From Rhipicephalus microplus (taxonomy: Eukaryota > Arthropoda > Arachnida > Ixodida > Ixodidae): DNA of 64,000 nt. Positions 31,781-43,997 of the stretch are shown piece by piece. The stretch covers positions 196,696,491-196,760,490 of the forward strand of contig NC_134702.1 in assembly GCF_043290135.1 (NCBI RefSeq), given 5' to 3'. The notes below the pieces were generated by a model. That model was not told the DNA's origin. It saw nothing but the letters and a program-made list of their open reading frames with translations, and made no database searches. Numbering within the stretch: position 1 is the first letter of the stretch; every line of letters begins with the position of its first letter. The position numbers were made by a program, and so were the translations under genes.

Positions 31781-31956
31781 AAAAGGGTTTAATGGCGACT
31801 GTTGCGAGGGTGGTCCTACTATGAAACACGATCGGGAAAGAGCAACGGTCAAGCAGATGCCAGCGATGATCAGCACGAGCCGAGCGAGCGAAGCCCAGGA
31901 CCCAGTACCCAAGCGGAGGCGATGTTGCTTGCCAACGATGCGTTTTCTTCTTCACA
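31778..31956 (-). repeat. Gypsy derivative LTR, inverted
   Basis: 179 bp, the reverse complement of the first LTR with about nine differences. Homology continues five bases past the LTR into ATTGG, the spacer and first bases of the primer site, before switching to gag. The junction contains the palindrome CAATTG. Confidence 0.88.
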
Positions 31957-31960
31957 CCCT

Positions 31961-32307
31961 GTTTATCTTTCTCTAATTTCAATCGTGCAGATGATAATGC
32001 TATTATAGATCTCCTTTCATTCAACTTTGAAAACTTTGCGAATAATGAAACTGATATACATAATTTATGAAACTGGTTTAAGGACATTGTGAAAGAATGC
32101 ATTGAATCATTTGTGCCTTTGGTAATTAAAAAACCGAAGCGAAAAAAATCCGTGGATTTCTCGGATAACACTGAGGTTAAGAAGGCAAATAAAGCGTCCA
32201 AAGAAAAAACGAAGTCTGAACGTAGCGTATTCAGAACAAATAGCTAAGTTTTCAGTAAAACTGAAAAATCAAATTCAAACAGATAAGCAGCGTTATTTGG
32301 GGAATCC
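31961..32307 (+). pseudogene. LINE segment between endonuclease and RT (decayed)
   Basis: Resumes the LINE immediately after the second CCCT. It has no clean frame; pieces such as VYLSLISIVQMIMLL and lysine-rich KKPKRKKSVDFSD are linker-like. No domain is recognised. Confidence 0.45.
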
Positions 32308-33663
32308 TTGCCGCATTACTTGATTTCGTGTCCCAAAAAAATTTGGAGGAGCATTTCGCCCGCTTCGAAAGAGTGTGATGTTTTTAATGTTGATGGTATT
32401 CTTACGCACGAAATTGCTCGAATTGCAAATGCTTTCAACGATCACTTCAAATCGGTTTTTTCTTGTGACAACTCTGTTTTACCGATCTTTGAAACTGCTT
32501 CGCCGCGAATGCCCGATATTGTTGTTAGTGAACAGGGCATATTGAACATCTCGCTAACTTCAACCGTTCGTAAACGTTTGGAACACATTATACACAATAG
32601 TATTTCATGTGTTCTGGGCGAAAATAGTATCTCAAACGAACATCAGCATGGATTCAGGAAGGAATTATCAATAACGACACAATTGGTATCAACAATACAC
32701 GACTTCGCTACTTCAATTATTAATGGAAAACAAACAGATGCAATTTTTATGGATTTTGCAAAAGCTTTTGACAAGGCTTCGCACATTAAATTAGTATACA
32801 AATTAGAAAAAAATTTCGGGAATGATCAACCTAATAAATGGATATCGGCCTACTTGAAGAACAGAGAACGATTCGTAGATTTTAACAATCATTCCTCTCG
32901 CAGGGTTTCCGTTGACTTTGGCGTTCCCCAAGGGTCAGTTCTGGGTCCCCTTCTATTTCTTTTATATATTAACGACATAGTGAACGGTATACCTGTAAAT
33001 ATAAGGCTCTACGTGGACGATTGCGTTATTTATTCTGAAATAGAATCCTCAAAGAACCAAGTTTCGTTAAACGAGTCGTTTAACAGGGTTGTTTCCTGGT
33101 GCGAGGCTTGGCAAATGTCCAACAATTTGGAAAAAACAGTGTACATGTCCATTTCTCATAAGAAAAACAAAATAAATTTTCAATACTTTACAAACAATGC
33201 CATTCTTTCCGAGGTTCAATCCTACAAGTGTCTTGGGTTATAGATAACAAATGATATTAACTGGACAAAACACATGGACATAGTAACTTCCAAGGCTAAT
33301 CAGAAACTGTTCTTTTTACGAAGGACTTTGAAACTCTTCCCTCCATCTGTCCGTGTTCTTGCTTACAAATCGATAGTCCTCCACATACTTGATTATTCTG
33401 CAGTGATCTGGGATCCATTTACTGAATCTAACATTCATAAAGTCGAAAAAGTAAAAAGGAGAGCCGTTAGCTTCGTATATAACAGTTATGGTCGAACCTC
33501 GGTAAATGAACTGTTAGTAAGAGCTTGCTTACTTTCACTTTCAGAAAGAAACCACATATCCCGATTAAAATATTTATATCAAATAATTAATGGGAATTAC
33601 AAGATAGATATTGGAAAAATTATTTCATTTTTTTTCAGGTTACGCTACCAGACAACGCGATGA
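32308..33663 (+). pseudogene. LINE reverse transcriptase (CR1/L2-type) with internal deletion
   Basis: Two frames (32308-33243 and 33274-33663) are separated by a stop at 33241-33243. RT motifs are present in order: NEHQHGFRKELSITTQL, DAIFMDFAKAFDKASH (motif A), GVPQGSVLGPLLFLLYIND (motif B), RLYVDDCVIYSE (motif C, catalytic DD intact), then the thumb and FLRRTLKLFPPSVR. ISLTSTVRKRLEHII follows directly on an unrelated VVSEQGILN, so the GPDG..KKGD..NYRP section of the fingers is missing, in frame. That deletion alone would inactivate it. Confidence 0.8.
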
Positions 33664-34061
33664 TCGTACAATAACTCCCTTTTGTACCCGCAATAACTGC
33701 TTCAAATATTATTTTTTTCCCCAGAACTGTGCAGGATTGGAATAGTTTAAATAACCGTCAAGTCACAACACAGTCTTCAACATCCTTTGCCGCTGGTCTG
33801 GAACAACAGAAAAAATGATTTTACTCGTGTGCTAGTTCTGTTTTCTTTTCCTAAAATGAGAGTGATGTGTCATCGGTAAAATTTTGTTGCGTTTGTTTGC
33901 GTTGTAAAACGCAAGTGATAGTTATTTGTTTGCTTTGTGTTATATGGATGCCTACTATGTGAAATATGATAGGCTGTTCTATATGTTTGCTTGGTGTTAT
34001 ATGCTGATGTTCACGTCTTTTGTACCCACCTGCTAAAATCCCTCCAGGGGATTGCAGTACC

Positions 34062-34096
34062 AATAAATAAATAAGTAAATAAATAAATAAATAAAT
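34062..34096 (+). repeat. AATAAAT tail at the LINE 3' end
   Basis: Short tandem AAT/AAAT array directly after CCAGGGGATTGCAGTACC, the usual kind of 3' terminus for CR1/L2/Jockey-like LINEs, where reverse transcription starts. Confidence 0.75.
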
Positions 34097-34859
34097 GAAG
34101 CGTATCATAAAAAGAAAATACCTCCTAAAAAGAACTCACGCGGACGAAAATTCTACCGTTTCCTGTTAAACGCAAGGATGTCAGGAAATTATTTACAGTG
34201 AACGTAATTATTATAGAGGCTACATTTAAGAAAGCTACATAGCATATCACTTACAGCATGATAAAATTATCTCAAAGTAATACAATGATAAGTAGCATGT
34301 TATGAAGTAAATTGAAAGCAAATATATTAGTTTATATATGCTAACTTGTCCCTCAATATTACTGAATATCTCAACTATATTGCAAATGGTTGCTTTAGTT
34401 TACGTTGTAGGGTCTAATAGGTACAACAAAAACGGCGTAATTTACCAAAAATGTGTATCGATATACGCCACCGAGTGAGTAATGTCATGCATATTCATCC
34501 TGTAAACACCAAAAACACTCTAATCGAACGGTTCACTCTCCTCTGGCCCACACTCTGCGATCGCCTGCTATTCCTTCTGTAGATCGCTCTAACTATGCAC
34601 GGACCTCCACAGCGACGATGACTACAATGTCGTTTTTAATAATTTTCGCTTGCCATGCTCGGCTAGTTTATATGCACACAATAATATCATGAAGCTAACT
34701 CTAACTCATACAATAATGAACACTGGCGAAGCAGCAATCTCAATATTCAGGTCGACAAAAATAATGCTGTGTTTCAGATGCAAGAGATGTTTTCTCTGCT
34801 AACAACACTACTGACGTGTTTGCCAGTGCATAAGGAGGTCACTATATTGGATGACTGAC

Positions 34860-35011
34860 TGAAATGCGAATGGCTTGAAGTCCTCGAACGTCATTGGCCT
34901 TAGACGTCGCTTGCTGGCATCCCACAGTACTTTGATTATGATGGTTGCTGGTGCGGCTAAAATTACAATGGCTTGTATGCAGTCAGTCCATACCACACCC
35001 CGTAGACCACC
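34860..35011 (-). CDS. SLC5-type sodium-coupled transporter, exon a (first found)
   Basis: 152-bp exon with acceptor GCATGCTTTCAG, phase 0. It encodes GGLRGVVWTDCIQAIVILAA, PATIIIKVLWDASKRR, then LRPMTFEDFKPFAF and two bases (CA) that complete glutamine with exon b. GGL--VVWTD--Q is one of the strongest SLC5 family signatures. The donor CA|GTCAGT is weaker than the others, and was chosen because it alone gives the phase needed by exon b. The five exons together give 622 bp of coding sequence. The exons before this one, encoding the first four or five helices, were not found at higher coordinates. Confidence 0.88.
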
Positions 35012-38000
35012 CTGAAAGCATGCAAAAGCAACGCAAATCAAACCAAAAAACAGCAGCAGTCGAAAAAGATACGCTATTGCTGGAAATGGCGTTGCCATAT
35101 AAATATTTTCTGCATATTAATCGCCGAAGAGGTTCACTCAAAATTGAAAATCTCGTATATCAGTCGCGCAACACTCTTAAGAAGAATCATAGACAATCCC
35201 GATAAACGTGTGTCATCTGTAACGACTGGCGATAATGAAAATGCTATGAGAGACGCGTTCCCTGAAACACCAGTCAGAGAATAGAGTAAGAGTCAATTCA
35301 ATCGAAAGAATTATATTTATTACAATTACGTCACCCTAAACCAAACGACACAACACCAGGGATCTACTACTTAGCTAGAAAAAGGTGAGCATCATAAAAA
35401 CAACCAATAAAAATGGTGACAAAAATAACAGCAAAACTCACTGTGAGAGAGAACTATTCAAAGCTGGTTTTTATAAGATGAGGGAAGCATTTGTGCTACG
35501 CAACTTCAGAGAAGAAGCTTACTTTAGCCAAATATAATCCAAAAGTCATGGACCACACGATCAGCTATTTGGCTGGCCTACATGAATGGGTGCCCTCTTT
35601 ATTCAAGTGAAACTTCTTTCGAGTCAGAGATTTTAGGGATGCCTTTATTTCAGAAGAAAAACATTCTTTGGAAGGTATGGCATTGCGGCCTCATACGGAG
35701 AACCGGTCACAGGCTTATTTTTACCCGTTGTTCTTGAACAATTCATGTTTTTTATACAGTGATTGTGGGTGATCACCCGTTTCAGTTGAGGCAGTCTGAC
35801 CTTTTATCAAGATCACCTGCCATTCGACGTTGTCAAAATTCACTGCTTCCTGGGTAACAACACCTCATCACGCTTCCGGAGTTGACGTGGGAACTTCAGT
35901 CATTGCGTAGTACGCCCTTACACTCTCAATTATTAGGAAAGAAGGAAAGGGACAAACAAAAGAAGAAAGGAGAGAGAAAAAAATTAAGAAGAGAAAAAAT
36001 AAATAGTATAAATGAAGAAAAAACATAGATAAAAACCAAAATAAAGAAGTAACTAAGGAATAAAGAAACAAAAAAAGAAAGAAAAAGAAGAAAGAAACTA
36101 CTATTTTGAGCATGCGCCGGCCAATAATCACTTCTCCCAATATTCCACATGGTCAGGGTAGTGGTAATATCGTTAATTCTCCCACAAAGAAAAAGAAATG
36201 GAGAGGAGCAGTACCGACACTGGTTGCGCCACTCCAGAGGAGGTCTCCTTAAGATACTGCAACCTCCGCCACGCGCTGGATGAGCCGGTGTTGGTTTTCT
36301 GTCTCGGGGGCTTGCAAGAGAGACTCCCACGACTCTGAGGTATTTGTATCGTCTGTGGTGTAATGCATATACGTTCCCACAATATGTTTGAGTGTCGCCT
36401 AATATGAGCATTGTTAGCACCTTTGCGCGATCTGTTCCCAAAAAAACTATTGTGTAAGAAGAGTTGTGAAAACCTGCCTGTTTGTAGTTCTGTAGTTCTG
36501 CTGGTCCGCCGATCTGTAGCGCCATTGGACAGCCACAGGCCTCGTTAAATTGTGGTGTGCAAGAGGGTATACACTTCTTCCGATCTGGTAGTGCTATAGG
36601 ATATCTGTATGCTTGCTGAGTAGTGCGTCGCGCGACATCTTTGTGCCATGGGAACCGGCATGGTTAATTCTACTGCTGGCTTCACAGTTAAGACCTGGGC
36701 GAGTATGTGCACCTGTGCGTTTCTGCTCAGCGACTCATGGTCTGGAGCTCGAAGAAGCAAGCGGGATGTAGAAGAGGGGGAGGAGAAAGTGACATGGGCA
36801 ATGCGTGGTGACAGGTGCGGCCGACGTCGTAGTTGCAGATCGCTGGTTGAGAGTCACTGATGACAGCTTTGCTAATGGGGTCAGCTGGTGCAAGCGCGGT
36901 GGCAACCCCCTTTGCTGCGATTACCACTTCTGTTTTGCAAATGCTACATGTTGTGTGCCAGCTAAGGGGGGGGGGCGATGGCTTCTGCCACCATCACTGG
37001 TTTTGAGGGGTGGTAAGAGGCATCCGTATACGTAACGTCCAGATGTCCGCTAAAGCGTTTCTCGAACCGGCGTGCTTGGTCGGCCCGTCTCTCAGCGTGG
37101 TGTTCCGGATGCATACTGTTGGGAATGGGAAACAAGCAGAGACTTCGACAATATTCTATGTGAGGTTTGCGTAGTTGAGAGAGCCGTCGTCAGTGTGATT
37201 TCAACTTGCTGCAGTAGCACACGGCCAGCGTATGTGACTGACAGCCGCTGATATTGAGCGTTAAAGATAGCTTGAATCAGCTCGCTCACGGTGTAGGTAA
37301 TGCCACTAGCCACAAGCTCGTGAGTGACTTTGCACATGGGGAGACCCTGGGCCATCTCATAAGCTTTGCGGAGTGTTAAAAGTAGCCGTTCTTTTCGGTG
37401 CGGATGAGAGGTAGGTAAGGCGCAGAGTAGGTGATGCAAGAGCAGATGATTGCTTGAACTATAGCCGCAGGAGGTTGGACTCTCGCACGCTACGGTGCTT
37501 GTTGGAAACTCGCTTGAGAAGCCTCGCTTGATAAACACCACCGACTGGTCGATGCGTTGGGTTATTGACTGCTTGTTTAGTTACAGACAAGTAAATTCAC
37601 AGGCCATGATGTCGACACAAATGTAAGCATCTTTAATATAGAAAAATTGAGAGAGTTGACCTGAGCCCCTACACAACTTCTGCCCAACTATAAATCTTCG
37701 TACACCATGATACTCGAAAAACAGACCACTGAAAGCAGTGTGAAACTGGGTTCATATATATCAGATTGACTACCAAATGTATTGAACATTAAAAAAATTC
37801 AGCGCAGTATCACTCCTGGAAGTTATGCTGCTCATTAGAGAACAGGTCTAGGTCGGGCTGAGGTCATCTGAGTTGTTACTTGAAGCAGAAAATCTCGACA
37901 TATAACTGTAATACGAAACAGCTACACTACACAATATTTGAGGCATAGATTGAAATAGCTAATTATTCAGTCTAAGTGACGAAGAAGTAGGAAGTGGCTA

Positions 38001-38420
38001 CTTCGTGAAATGCACTTCAGTACCTCTTGATATTAGGGAATTCGCAATTAAACTATGAACTCATATTCCCGGCTTTTTATGCATAGCAAACATCATGAAA
38101 GAATAATGAAATGCCCACACAGAAAGTTCTGTGACGAACAGAGCTATATTACTCAAAATGATGCAATAAATTGATAAAAGTTTGTTCAATTACCCGAAGT
38201 GAGCAAAAACTCGGACTGGGTGATAGCGCACTTGATCTTTCAATCAATATAACAGTATGTTGAAAGTCTACCCTCATAATAATCCTGGGTTGGCGGAAGT
38301 TGAAATTGCTTGTGATTATGGCGGAAATATTAGTGGATATTGTGGAAACTGTTGTGGGCGTTATGGCTGATGACGGGGACAGTGGAAAAATGATGGCAGG
38401 AGGTGGTGGGGGTGGTGGTG
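35012..38420. other. No gene recognised; upstream intron or flank of the SLC5 gene
   Basis: Contains an A/G-rich low-complexity tract (35934-36105) and a GGTGGT-rich patch (38395-38424). A 149-codon minus-strand frame at 37092-37541 has no recognised motif. The 36170-37540 block is less AT-rich than its surroundings and could be an old element; no borders are seen. Confidence 0.4.
35934..36105 (+). repeat. Purine-rich low-complexity tract
   Basis: About 170 bp of nearly pure A and G (AAAGAAGGAAAGGGAC, GAAGAAAGGAGAGAG and similar). Frames on the minus strand through it are phenylalanine/leucine/serine-rich artefacts. Confidence 0.8.
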
Positions 38421-39380
38421 AGCCAATGGTGGTTACGATGGAAAATCCCGGCTGATGGTGGAGAGGCAACACGAGTTAGGTGGAAGGCTTGGTGAGCAAG
38501 GTGGATGACGGTGGCATGATGTAAGTTTGGTGGGTGATAGTGGATTGATGGAAAAGCACATGAAATCGTGAGAAATCGCTTATTTGCAGTGTTTTATTCT
38601 TGAATGTGCAGAGATATATGTTTACGGTCAATAGAAACCAGCGCTGCTCATTTCGCTTTCTAGCACGTTTATTGTTTTATTCGTGTGGTGTCATCAACGC
38701 TTCAGGATTCGTGGAACATAGAATATGCGGCCAGAAATATGTTTACATTTCCCGCACCTACTTACATGAGTTCGACAACCACGATGTCCACGAAGACTAG
38801 ACAACCACGAAGACTAGAGGTGTCACTGTCATCAGTAACAATAAAAGTTTTACATCGGCGCACAGTTGTCGACAAATAAATAAGTTTCAGTTCGCAATCA
38901 CCCCTTTCAATGTTAAAACAAAACACAGCAGTCACTCGACGTGTCACCACGCTAGAAACTCAACTCTGGCAATTCTTGCACACTCTATTGCTTGAGCCGT
39001 ACTTTTAAGTTAACAAAGTTTGTGCGAATATGCATAAACTTTCAATTTCGATATCCGTTGAAACGAGCCCCAGAATTTTACTTCCACTGTCCTGCTCTAC
39101 CATTATGATTTCCACCAAAGGTTAGTCATACCGACCGACACCGTACAAGTATTATCGGCGCTTTTTCGGTTTCAGAATACAAAAGTTTGGCGAGTAAAAA
39201 TGACAACACAGCACAGTTGTGGCAACATTTAACCTAAATAAAGCCTTTTTATTGCGTACGGTGTCCACGAAGGAAGCGACAAACATTAATGTGACGCGTT
39301 TTCAGCACTTCCACCAAATGTACGCCTCCCCTCACCGACAGCCGCCGGTCGCACTCACCGGCACTTCACTGGTTCTTATG

Positions 39381-39478
39381 AGAGACCATAGACTCGTTCA
39401 TTTGTATGCTTACTGAACCAATCTAACAAGAGACCATAGACTCGTTCATTTGTATGCTTACTGAACCAATCTAACAAC
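39381..39478 (+). repeat. 49-bp tandem duplication, only in unit A
   Basis: AGAGACCATAGACTCGTTCA and the following sequence up to CCAATCTAACA occur twice in succession. Copy B has one version (about 53585-53632). Confidence 0.8.
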
Positions 39479-39970
39479 ATAGTGTTTCAGGCACACTACA
39501 TTCGTTTTGGCCAAGCCGTTATATATTTGTATATTGTTCCTAACGACAGAGCAAGAGCGGTGCGCTGGCACGACTGTGCTGTGCGTTGCGCGCAAAAAAC
39601 ATCACAATCAATTGTATGGGCGTAACTATCGAATTAGCACAGGGGCGTCATAAAGCCTGAACAGATATCACTCTTTGGAAGAAGCGAGAAACGGATAATA
39701 AACTTCGCAGTATCCACAGATAATTCCTAGCTGCTCCTTAGTCCACTGAGGTGTTTTTTTCTTGCGGTTGTAAATTGTAACAAAATAGATTGTGCTGTTG
39801 CCATTATCGCAGTGGCAATCGCTACAGGTAGCAGTGGTTCGTGTTTATCAAATGTGCAAAATTTAGTAGCAGGTCCGATCCCGTCCACCTCGAGGTAACG
39901 AGAAACAATACTGAAGGTAAACTGTGATTTTGTGAGTTGACTACTGCCTTTACACCGAGCCAGCCATCTG

Positions 39971-40040
39971 TCGGCGTGGCGTGGTGGTTAGTGGGCTCAG
40001 TAGTAAATCCGAAGGTGGCAGGTTCAATTCCGTGCTGTTG
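39971..40040 (+). repeat. tRNA-like SINE head in unit A
   Basis: GGCGTGGCGTGGTGGTTAGTG...GGCAGGTTCAATTCCGTGC has an A-box-like GTGGTTAGTGGGC and a B-box GGTTCAATTCC. The matching head in unit B is at 54121-54190, so it was inserted before the units duplicated. Not a tRNA gene: the acceptor ends do not pair. Confidence 0.55.
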
Positions 40041-42555
40041 CATGTTTTTTACGGGTGCTTTATACATCGTTTTCTTTACAATTATTTTTTGTATTTTGTT
40101 ATTGGTATGTCGTCAGGGTGGTTATGACGCTGCTTTGATCTCCAGCATTGCCGGCTTGAGTGCGCCATCAACCATTCGGTCCACCATACACCATGTGCCC
40201 CCAACATTTTCAGCACTATAATCCACTAAAATGGTAGATGGTGGAATCTACCATATTTAGGGTGGTCGTTTTTTCAGTAAGGTAGGCCTCGAAATAAATC
40301 CGTAGTCCCCAAATGCAGCGTTTCTACGTGATGGTGACTCATGGTCGATAACTCTTGAACACATATCCCCAGGTTTCTCTCCCGCGCAACGTCGTCATGA
40401 GTGGCAGCGTCCACGTCGCCACCAGTGTAAGCGTTGAACCAACTGCTTGGCTTGTAAAAATGGTTCTCTTTAATTGAGAGATTGGGTAACTTTTACTGTG
40501 AAATATAGAGGCATAAGGTGAAGGCTCAGTGTACTAACGACGATGGTGTAACCCGAAAAAGTTGTTTACATGTGTACTGATATGAAATCTAGAACTCAGA
40601 AAGGAACTAAAATTTAGAAAAGCACCAGTTTCTCATACCTTGCTTTTGGAATAGCTCCGCGGGAACAAAACAAATTGTTGAAGATTTGCCCGACGATGGG
40701 AAGGTTAGCCATTAAGAGGAGCACGAAAGAAACAAATCAATATAACATAAAATATGGCAGGAGGCATGTTGACTGCGAAAAAAAAAGGTGTGGTGTGTGG
40801 AATTCTTTTTCAATGAGGAATAGATTACGTCGTTCGAACAGGTCGCTGCTTGAATATGCGCCTTCAGGAATATGAGAGTTCACTAAAGTGGACCCCGTAC
40901 TTGCTCGTAGCGATGAATAGCATGGAGTGCTTTTAAGCCACTACTTTCTGACACACAAATAGTCGACAACAAGAAGAGCCGGACAACGAAATAAAGAATA
41001 GAAGCGTTTCGAAATACGTAAGGACGTGAAAAGTGCATTAGCCACGCGCCCGTTCTGCTAATTGGTTATGTATTAGCTTTGTTGAACGTATCACGTTAAA
41101 CACATTTTTCCTCATAATAAATTGAAGGGTGGGGGGGTGGTAAAATGTGTTTTTGGGGGGGCAGGGTTGCATGGAACTGATTATGGCAGAAGTCTGTCTT
41201 TGTTTCAGGTCGTTCGTGATAATAGCGGTGTTTTGTGGTGTCATGCATGCGTGTTATTTATATATAGAAGTGTTCGTTTCGAAATAAAACATCGAAGTTC
41301 CTATTAGTGAGTCGCACGAAATAAACTGACGATATCAACATTTTGTTTATATAATTATTCCTTAAGGTTTTATGGGAAATTAAAATGTCGTGACGGCTGG
41401 AAAAATCCCACTTGTAGTGCGCTATGTTGTCCTTCCTGTTCAGCGTGAGCCATGAAAGAGGGACCTCAAAAAATGAACGTGATACCAGTATGTCAAACAG
41501 AGCTCTTAGGAGCTGGTAAAACCACGCAAAACCTACAAAATAAGTGATATCACTGCTGCGGAGTTGCCAGTCAACGTTAGGAATTAATCAAGAATCCATC
41601 CACATTTTCGCAAACCGGAACGTAGTGGCAGTGGAATAGAGACGAAGCTCGGAAGAATGGTAAGGGAATAAAAATAATCGCATTTTTTACGGAGTTTAAT
41701 GGGAATGGAATGGCGTATTTTTTTAATAAAGCACATTTCCGTCAACGTGCTGCTTTTCAAACTTCAAACATTAGTAAATCAGACCCTTGAGTTCAACAAT
41801 ATAGCAGTATTTTGAAAGGGCTGGCTCATTACATGGATGGTACATTTATAAGCAAAGCGCCTACTGTAATTCTGTCTTTATATAGAATGTGTTGCTCCGA
41901 GTGTTTTTTGTATTTTTCGTGTCTTCACAGCTCTATGCCACAGTATTCGTTCTGTGGAATGTTGCGGTGGCGGCATATGTCTACTTTAATCCGTGTGCTT
42001 TGTTCCCCCACGTTGGCGCCTCAGCCGCATGTGGTCTCCCCGTCCTTCACTTTTTTTTGCTTCTGCCGCCGTTCGCCACTCGGACGCATGTTCAAAAAAG
42101 TTCTTATCTAAGTTGTGATGCGTACTGCCGCTGATGCGATGCTTGTTTAGTGCAAACATTCGTAAATGGGGTATGCACTTGACGTCATCCATGAGGATCG
42201 CAAGCGCGGGGGTCCCCATTTTGGTGGTCCGCGTGCGCTTCACACGTGCGAAAAACTTGCTCCAACTTGGCTCCCAAGTGACCTCTGGAATACCTCCTAC
42301 ATGCTGAATCACGCGCGTACGAACGGACCTTCAAAATGGCACAGTGACAATGCTGCACCCTTGTGGATTAAGGCTCAGTGCATACCCCCTACACCAGCTT
42401 GCATGCATTCTCGCCACATGTCCCCCCCCCCTCTTTTTTTTCTCGCAATACCATTCCCCCTGCCTACACACACATTGGTGCCTTCCCAAAAAACTCTGTC
42501 GCAAAGGTCCGGAGGTCAGCGCAGCACATATTCTTGCACATGAACTGTTGAATTT

Positions 42556-42857
42556 GTGAAGAGTGTGTGTGAAGAGTCGTACACGATGAACCTACAGAAA
42601 CTTTCGAAAGCATTGGTTCAGGTAGCTAGGCAAAGAAGGCAATCTCACGTAACCAAGGCAGCGCCTCCCCAAATCCCTACTCGACGAGTGCTAGGTCGTC
42701 TTTCTAGTATTAACGCATTTGAGCTTAAAGTATATTGAGTCATCCTTTGGTTAAACTTGCACGGTTACATAAAAGGCCTGCTTATTCACCTAAATACTGA
42801 CCGTTTACTTTTCACTAAAAGCACTAACCTGCTAGTAAGTGTATGTAGTAAAATGCT
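42556..42857 (+). repeat. Duplicated flank R1, left of gypsy element
   Basis: About 300 bp of unit sequence (GTGAAGAGTGTGTGTGAAGA...TAGTAAAATGCT) that appears again to the right of the element at 46496-46801 and once in unit B (57122-57431). It is too long for a target duplication. Confidence 0.75.
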
Positions 42858-43031
42858 TGTAGTGTTTCTACCTAAAAGAATGAAACAGCATTATAGAGTC
42901 AGTATGGAACTGGCGGCCATCATAATCTGCTTTATTAATAATTTCATCATTCTCTTTTTTTTTGCCCCGGCTCTCGTGCTTCTTATTCTCCTGTCTGAAG
43001 GCTCATACCACTTCACCTTTCCCGGTTTCTT

Positions 43032-43277
43032 TTAAATACACCTCCTAGGGTAATAATTGAAGGCATTTTTAATTGAAGCACATTCAACAGATCCATGTTC
43101 GCCAGTGTACCAGACAACCTTCGAAATTCTGTTGTGGGTGACTGTCTTGGTCACAGAGTAAGGACCGTAAAATTTGGCACTGTTAACTCTTATTACTTGC
43201 CTCACTAGTACGAGGTCGGTGAATTGAATGTCTGGCATGTGTGCTCGAAGCTTCTTGTCAAAATTTTTTTCATTCAT
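43032..43277 (-). pseudogene. Gypsy integrase C-terminal remnant
   Basis: The minus-strand frame has LRAHMPDIQFTDLVLVRQ, then SAKFYGPYSVTKTV. This is the GD-V-V (here TDLVLV) and GPY/F-like module at the end of Ty3/gypsy integrases. Confidence 0.6.
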
Positions 43278-43465
43278 TTTCAGTATCTCTGCTCCAGTGA
43301 TGTTTCTTGCCTTTCCACGACAATCTTGATGTTTTTCAAGAGTCCCATTTCACGGTCTGCCTACAGAATAGGGGTTTCTTCTGAAGAAGCCTACTGTGGA
43401 CTGCACCCCAAGTTACTTTTTTACGATCAATTACGATGTTTTATGGCGACTTCCAAAGAATATTT

Positions 43466-43997
43466 TCATCCACCAGGAGATTTATCGTACATCTTTATGT
43501 ACTGTTTAACGTCCCGTATGGCACGTTTCTTCAGCTTATTCACTGCGCGATGATATGAAGCACATACCTTCGTCGATATATTGCGGTCCCGAGCACCTAT
43601 TTGGGTCATATTCAAGAGAAAAGTGAGGGACTGGTGATTAGTGAACAAAGTGAACTTCGTACATTCTAGGTACGTACGGATGTACTAAATGGCCTTCAGA
43701 ACGGTTAGGGCTTCATTTTCCGTAGCAGTAAAGTTAGTTCTAGATGGCTTTACTGTAGTAACCTACTAAGTGTCGCTTTTCTCGACTAGATGCTTAGATA
43801 CATTTTTTATACAACACTGCACCAGTCCTGTATTGTGAGGCGTCAGTGTACAATTCGAAGGTTAAAGTGAAGTCTGGTAGGCGTAGGACAGGGTCAGAAG
43901 ACGTTCTGTGCACCAAATTACGGTACACTCTCTCACATTCGTCACTCCATACCGTCTTTCTGTGTTTAACGTGTGAGACATCTAGTTGTGACACCAA
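43466..43997 (-). pseudogene. Gypsy RNase H remnant
   Basis: Two frames. One has VWSDECERVYRNLVHRTSSD then LPDFTLTFELYTDASQYRTG (RNase H start with D-A-S). The other has MFTNHQSLTFLLNM, which corresponds to the -TDH-SL--L motif. A frameshift and missing residues lie between. Confidence 0.65.

Larger units (their letters stand above)
30720..31956 (+). mobile_element. Gypsy derivative with inverted LTRs and CCCT target duplication
   Basis: LTR 30720-30898 is in plus orientation and a second 179-bp LTR at 31778-31956 is in minus orientation. They differ at about nine positions by eye. Between them is only the primer site and most of gag. Both outer ends are therefore the same (U3-side) TGTGAAGAAG terminus. 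CCCT flanks both (30716-30719, 31957-31960), and the host LINE continues on both sides. Normal LTR elements have direct LTRs with unlike outer ends, so this is a rearranged molecule that nevertheless looks integrated. Confidence 0.88.
28814..34096 (+). mobile_element. CR1/L2-type LINE with 2A-like leader, interrupted by a gypsy derivative
   Basis: The plus-strand order is duplicated promoter/leader modules (28814-29165), ORF1 with 2A-like motif and coiled coil (29250-29678 and decayed tail to about 30040), decayed EEP endonuclease (about 30040-30715, resuming after 31960), RT (32308-33663), a short 3' UTR and an AATAAATAAAT tail (34062-34096). Fragmentation of the ORFs makes it inactive. The inserted element at 30720-31956 has its own target duplication. 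The clade is inferred from coiled-coil ORF1, the GVPQGSVLGPLLFLLYIND RT motif and the tandem AT-rich 3' end. No convincing target duplication for the LINE itself was found. Confidence 0.8.

Noticed and set aside
28766..34118. ATAAAAAGAAA at 28767-28777 and 34108-34118 as the CR1/L2-type LINE target duplication
   Set aside because: The right copy is separated from the AATAAAT tail by about 11 bp and the sequence is low complexity; could be chance.
35868..36525. Long phenylalanine/leucine-rich frames resembling membrane proteins (minus strand)
   Set aside because: Complement of an A/G-rich low-complexity tract.
39971..40040. Functional tRNA gene
   Set aside because: Has A- and B-box-like blocks but the ends do not form an acceptor stem, and the repeat in unit B differs as a SINE would.
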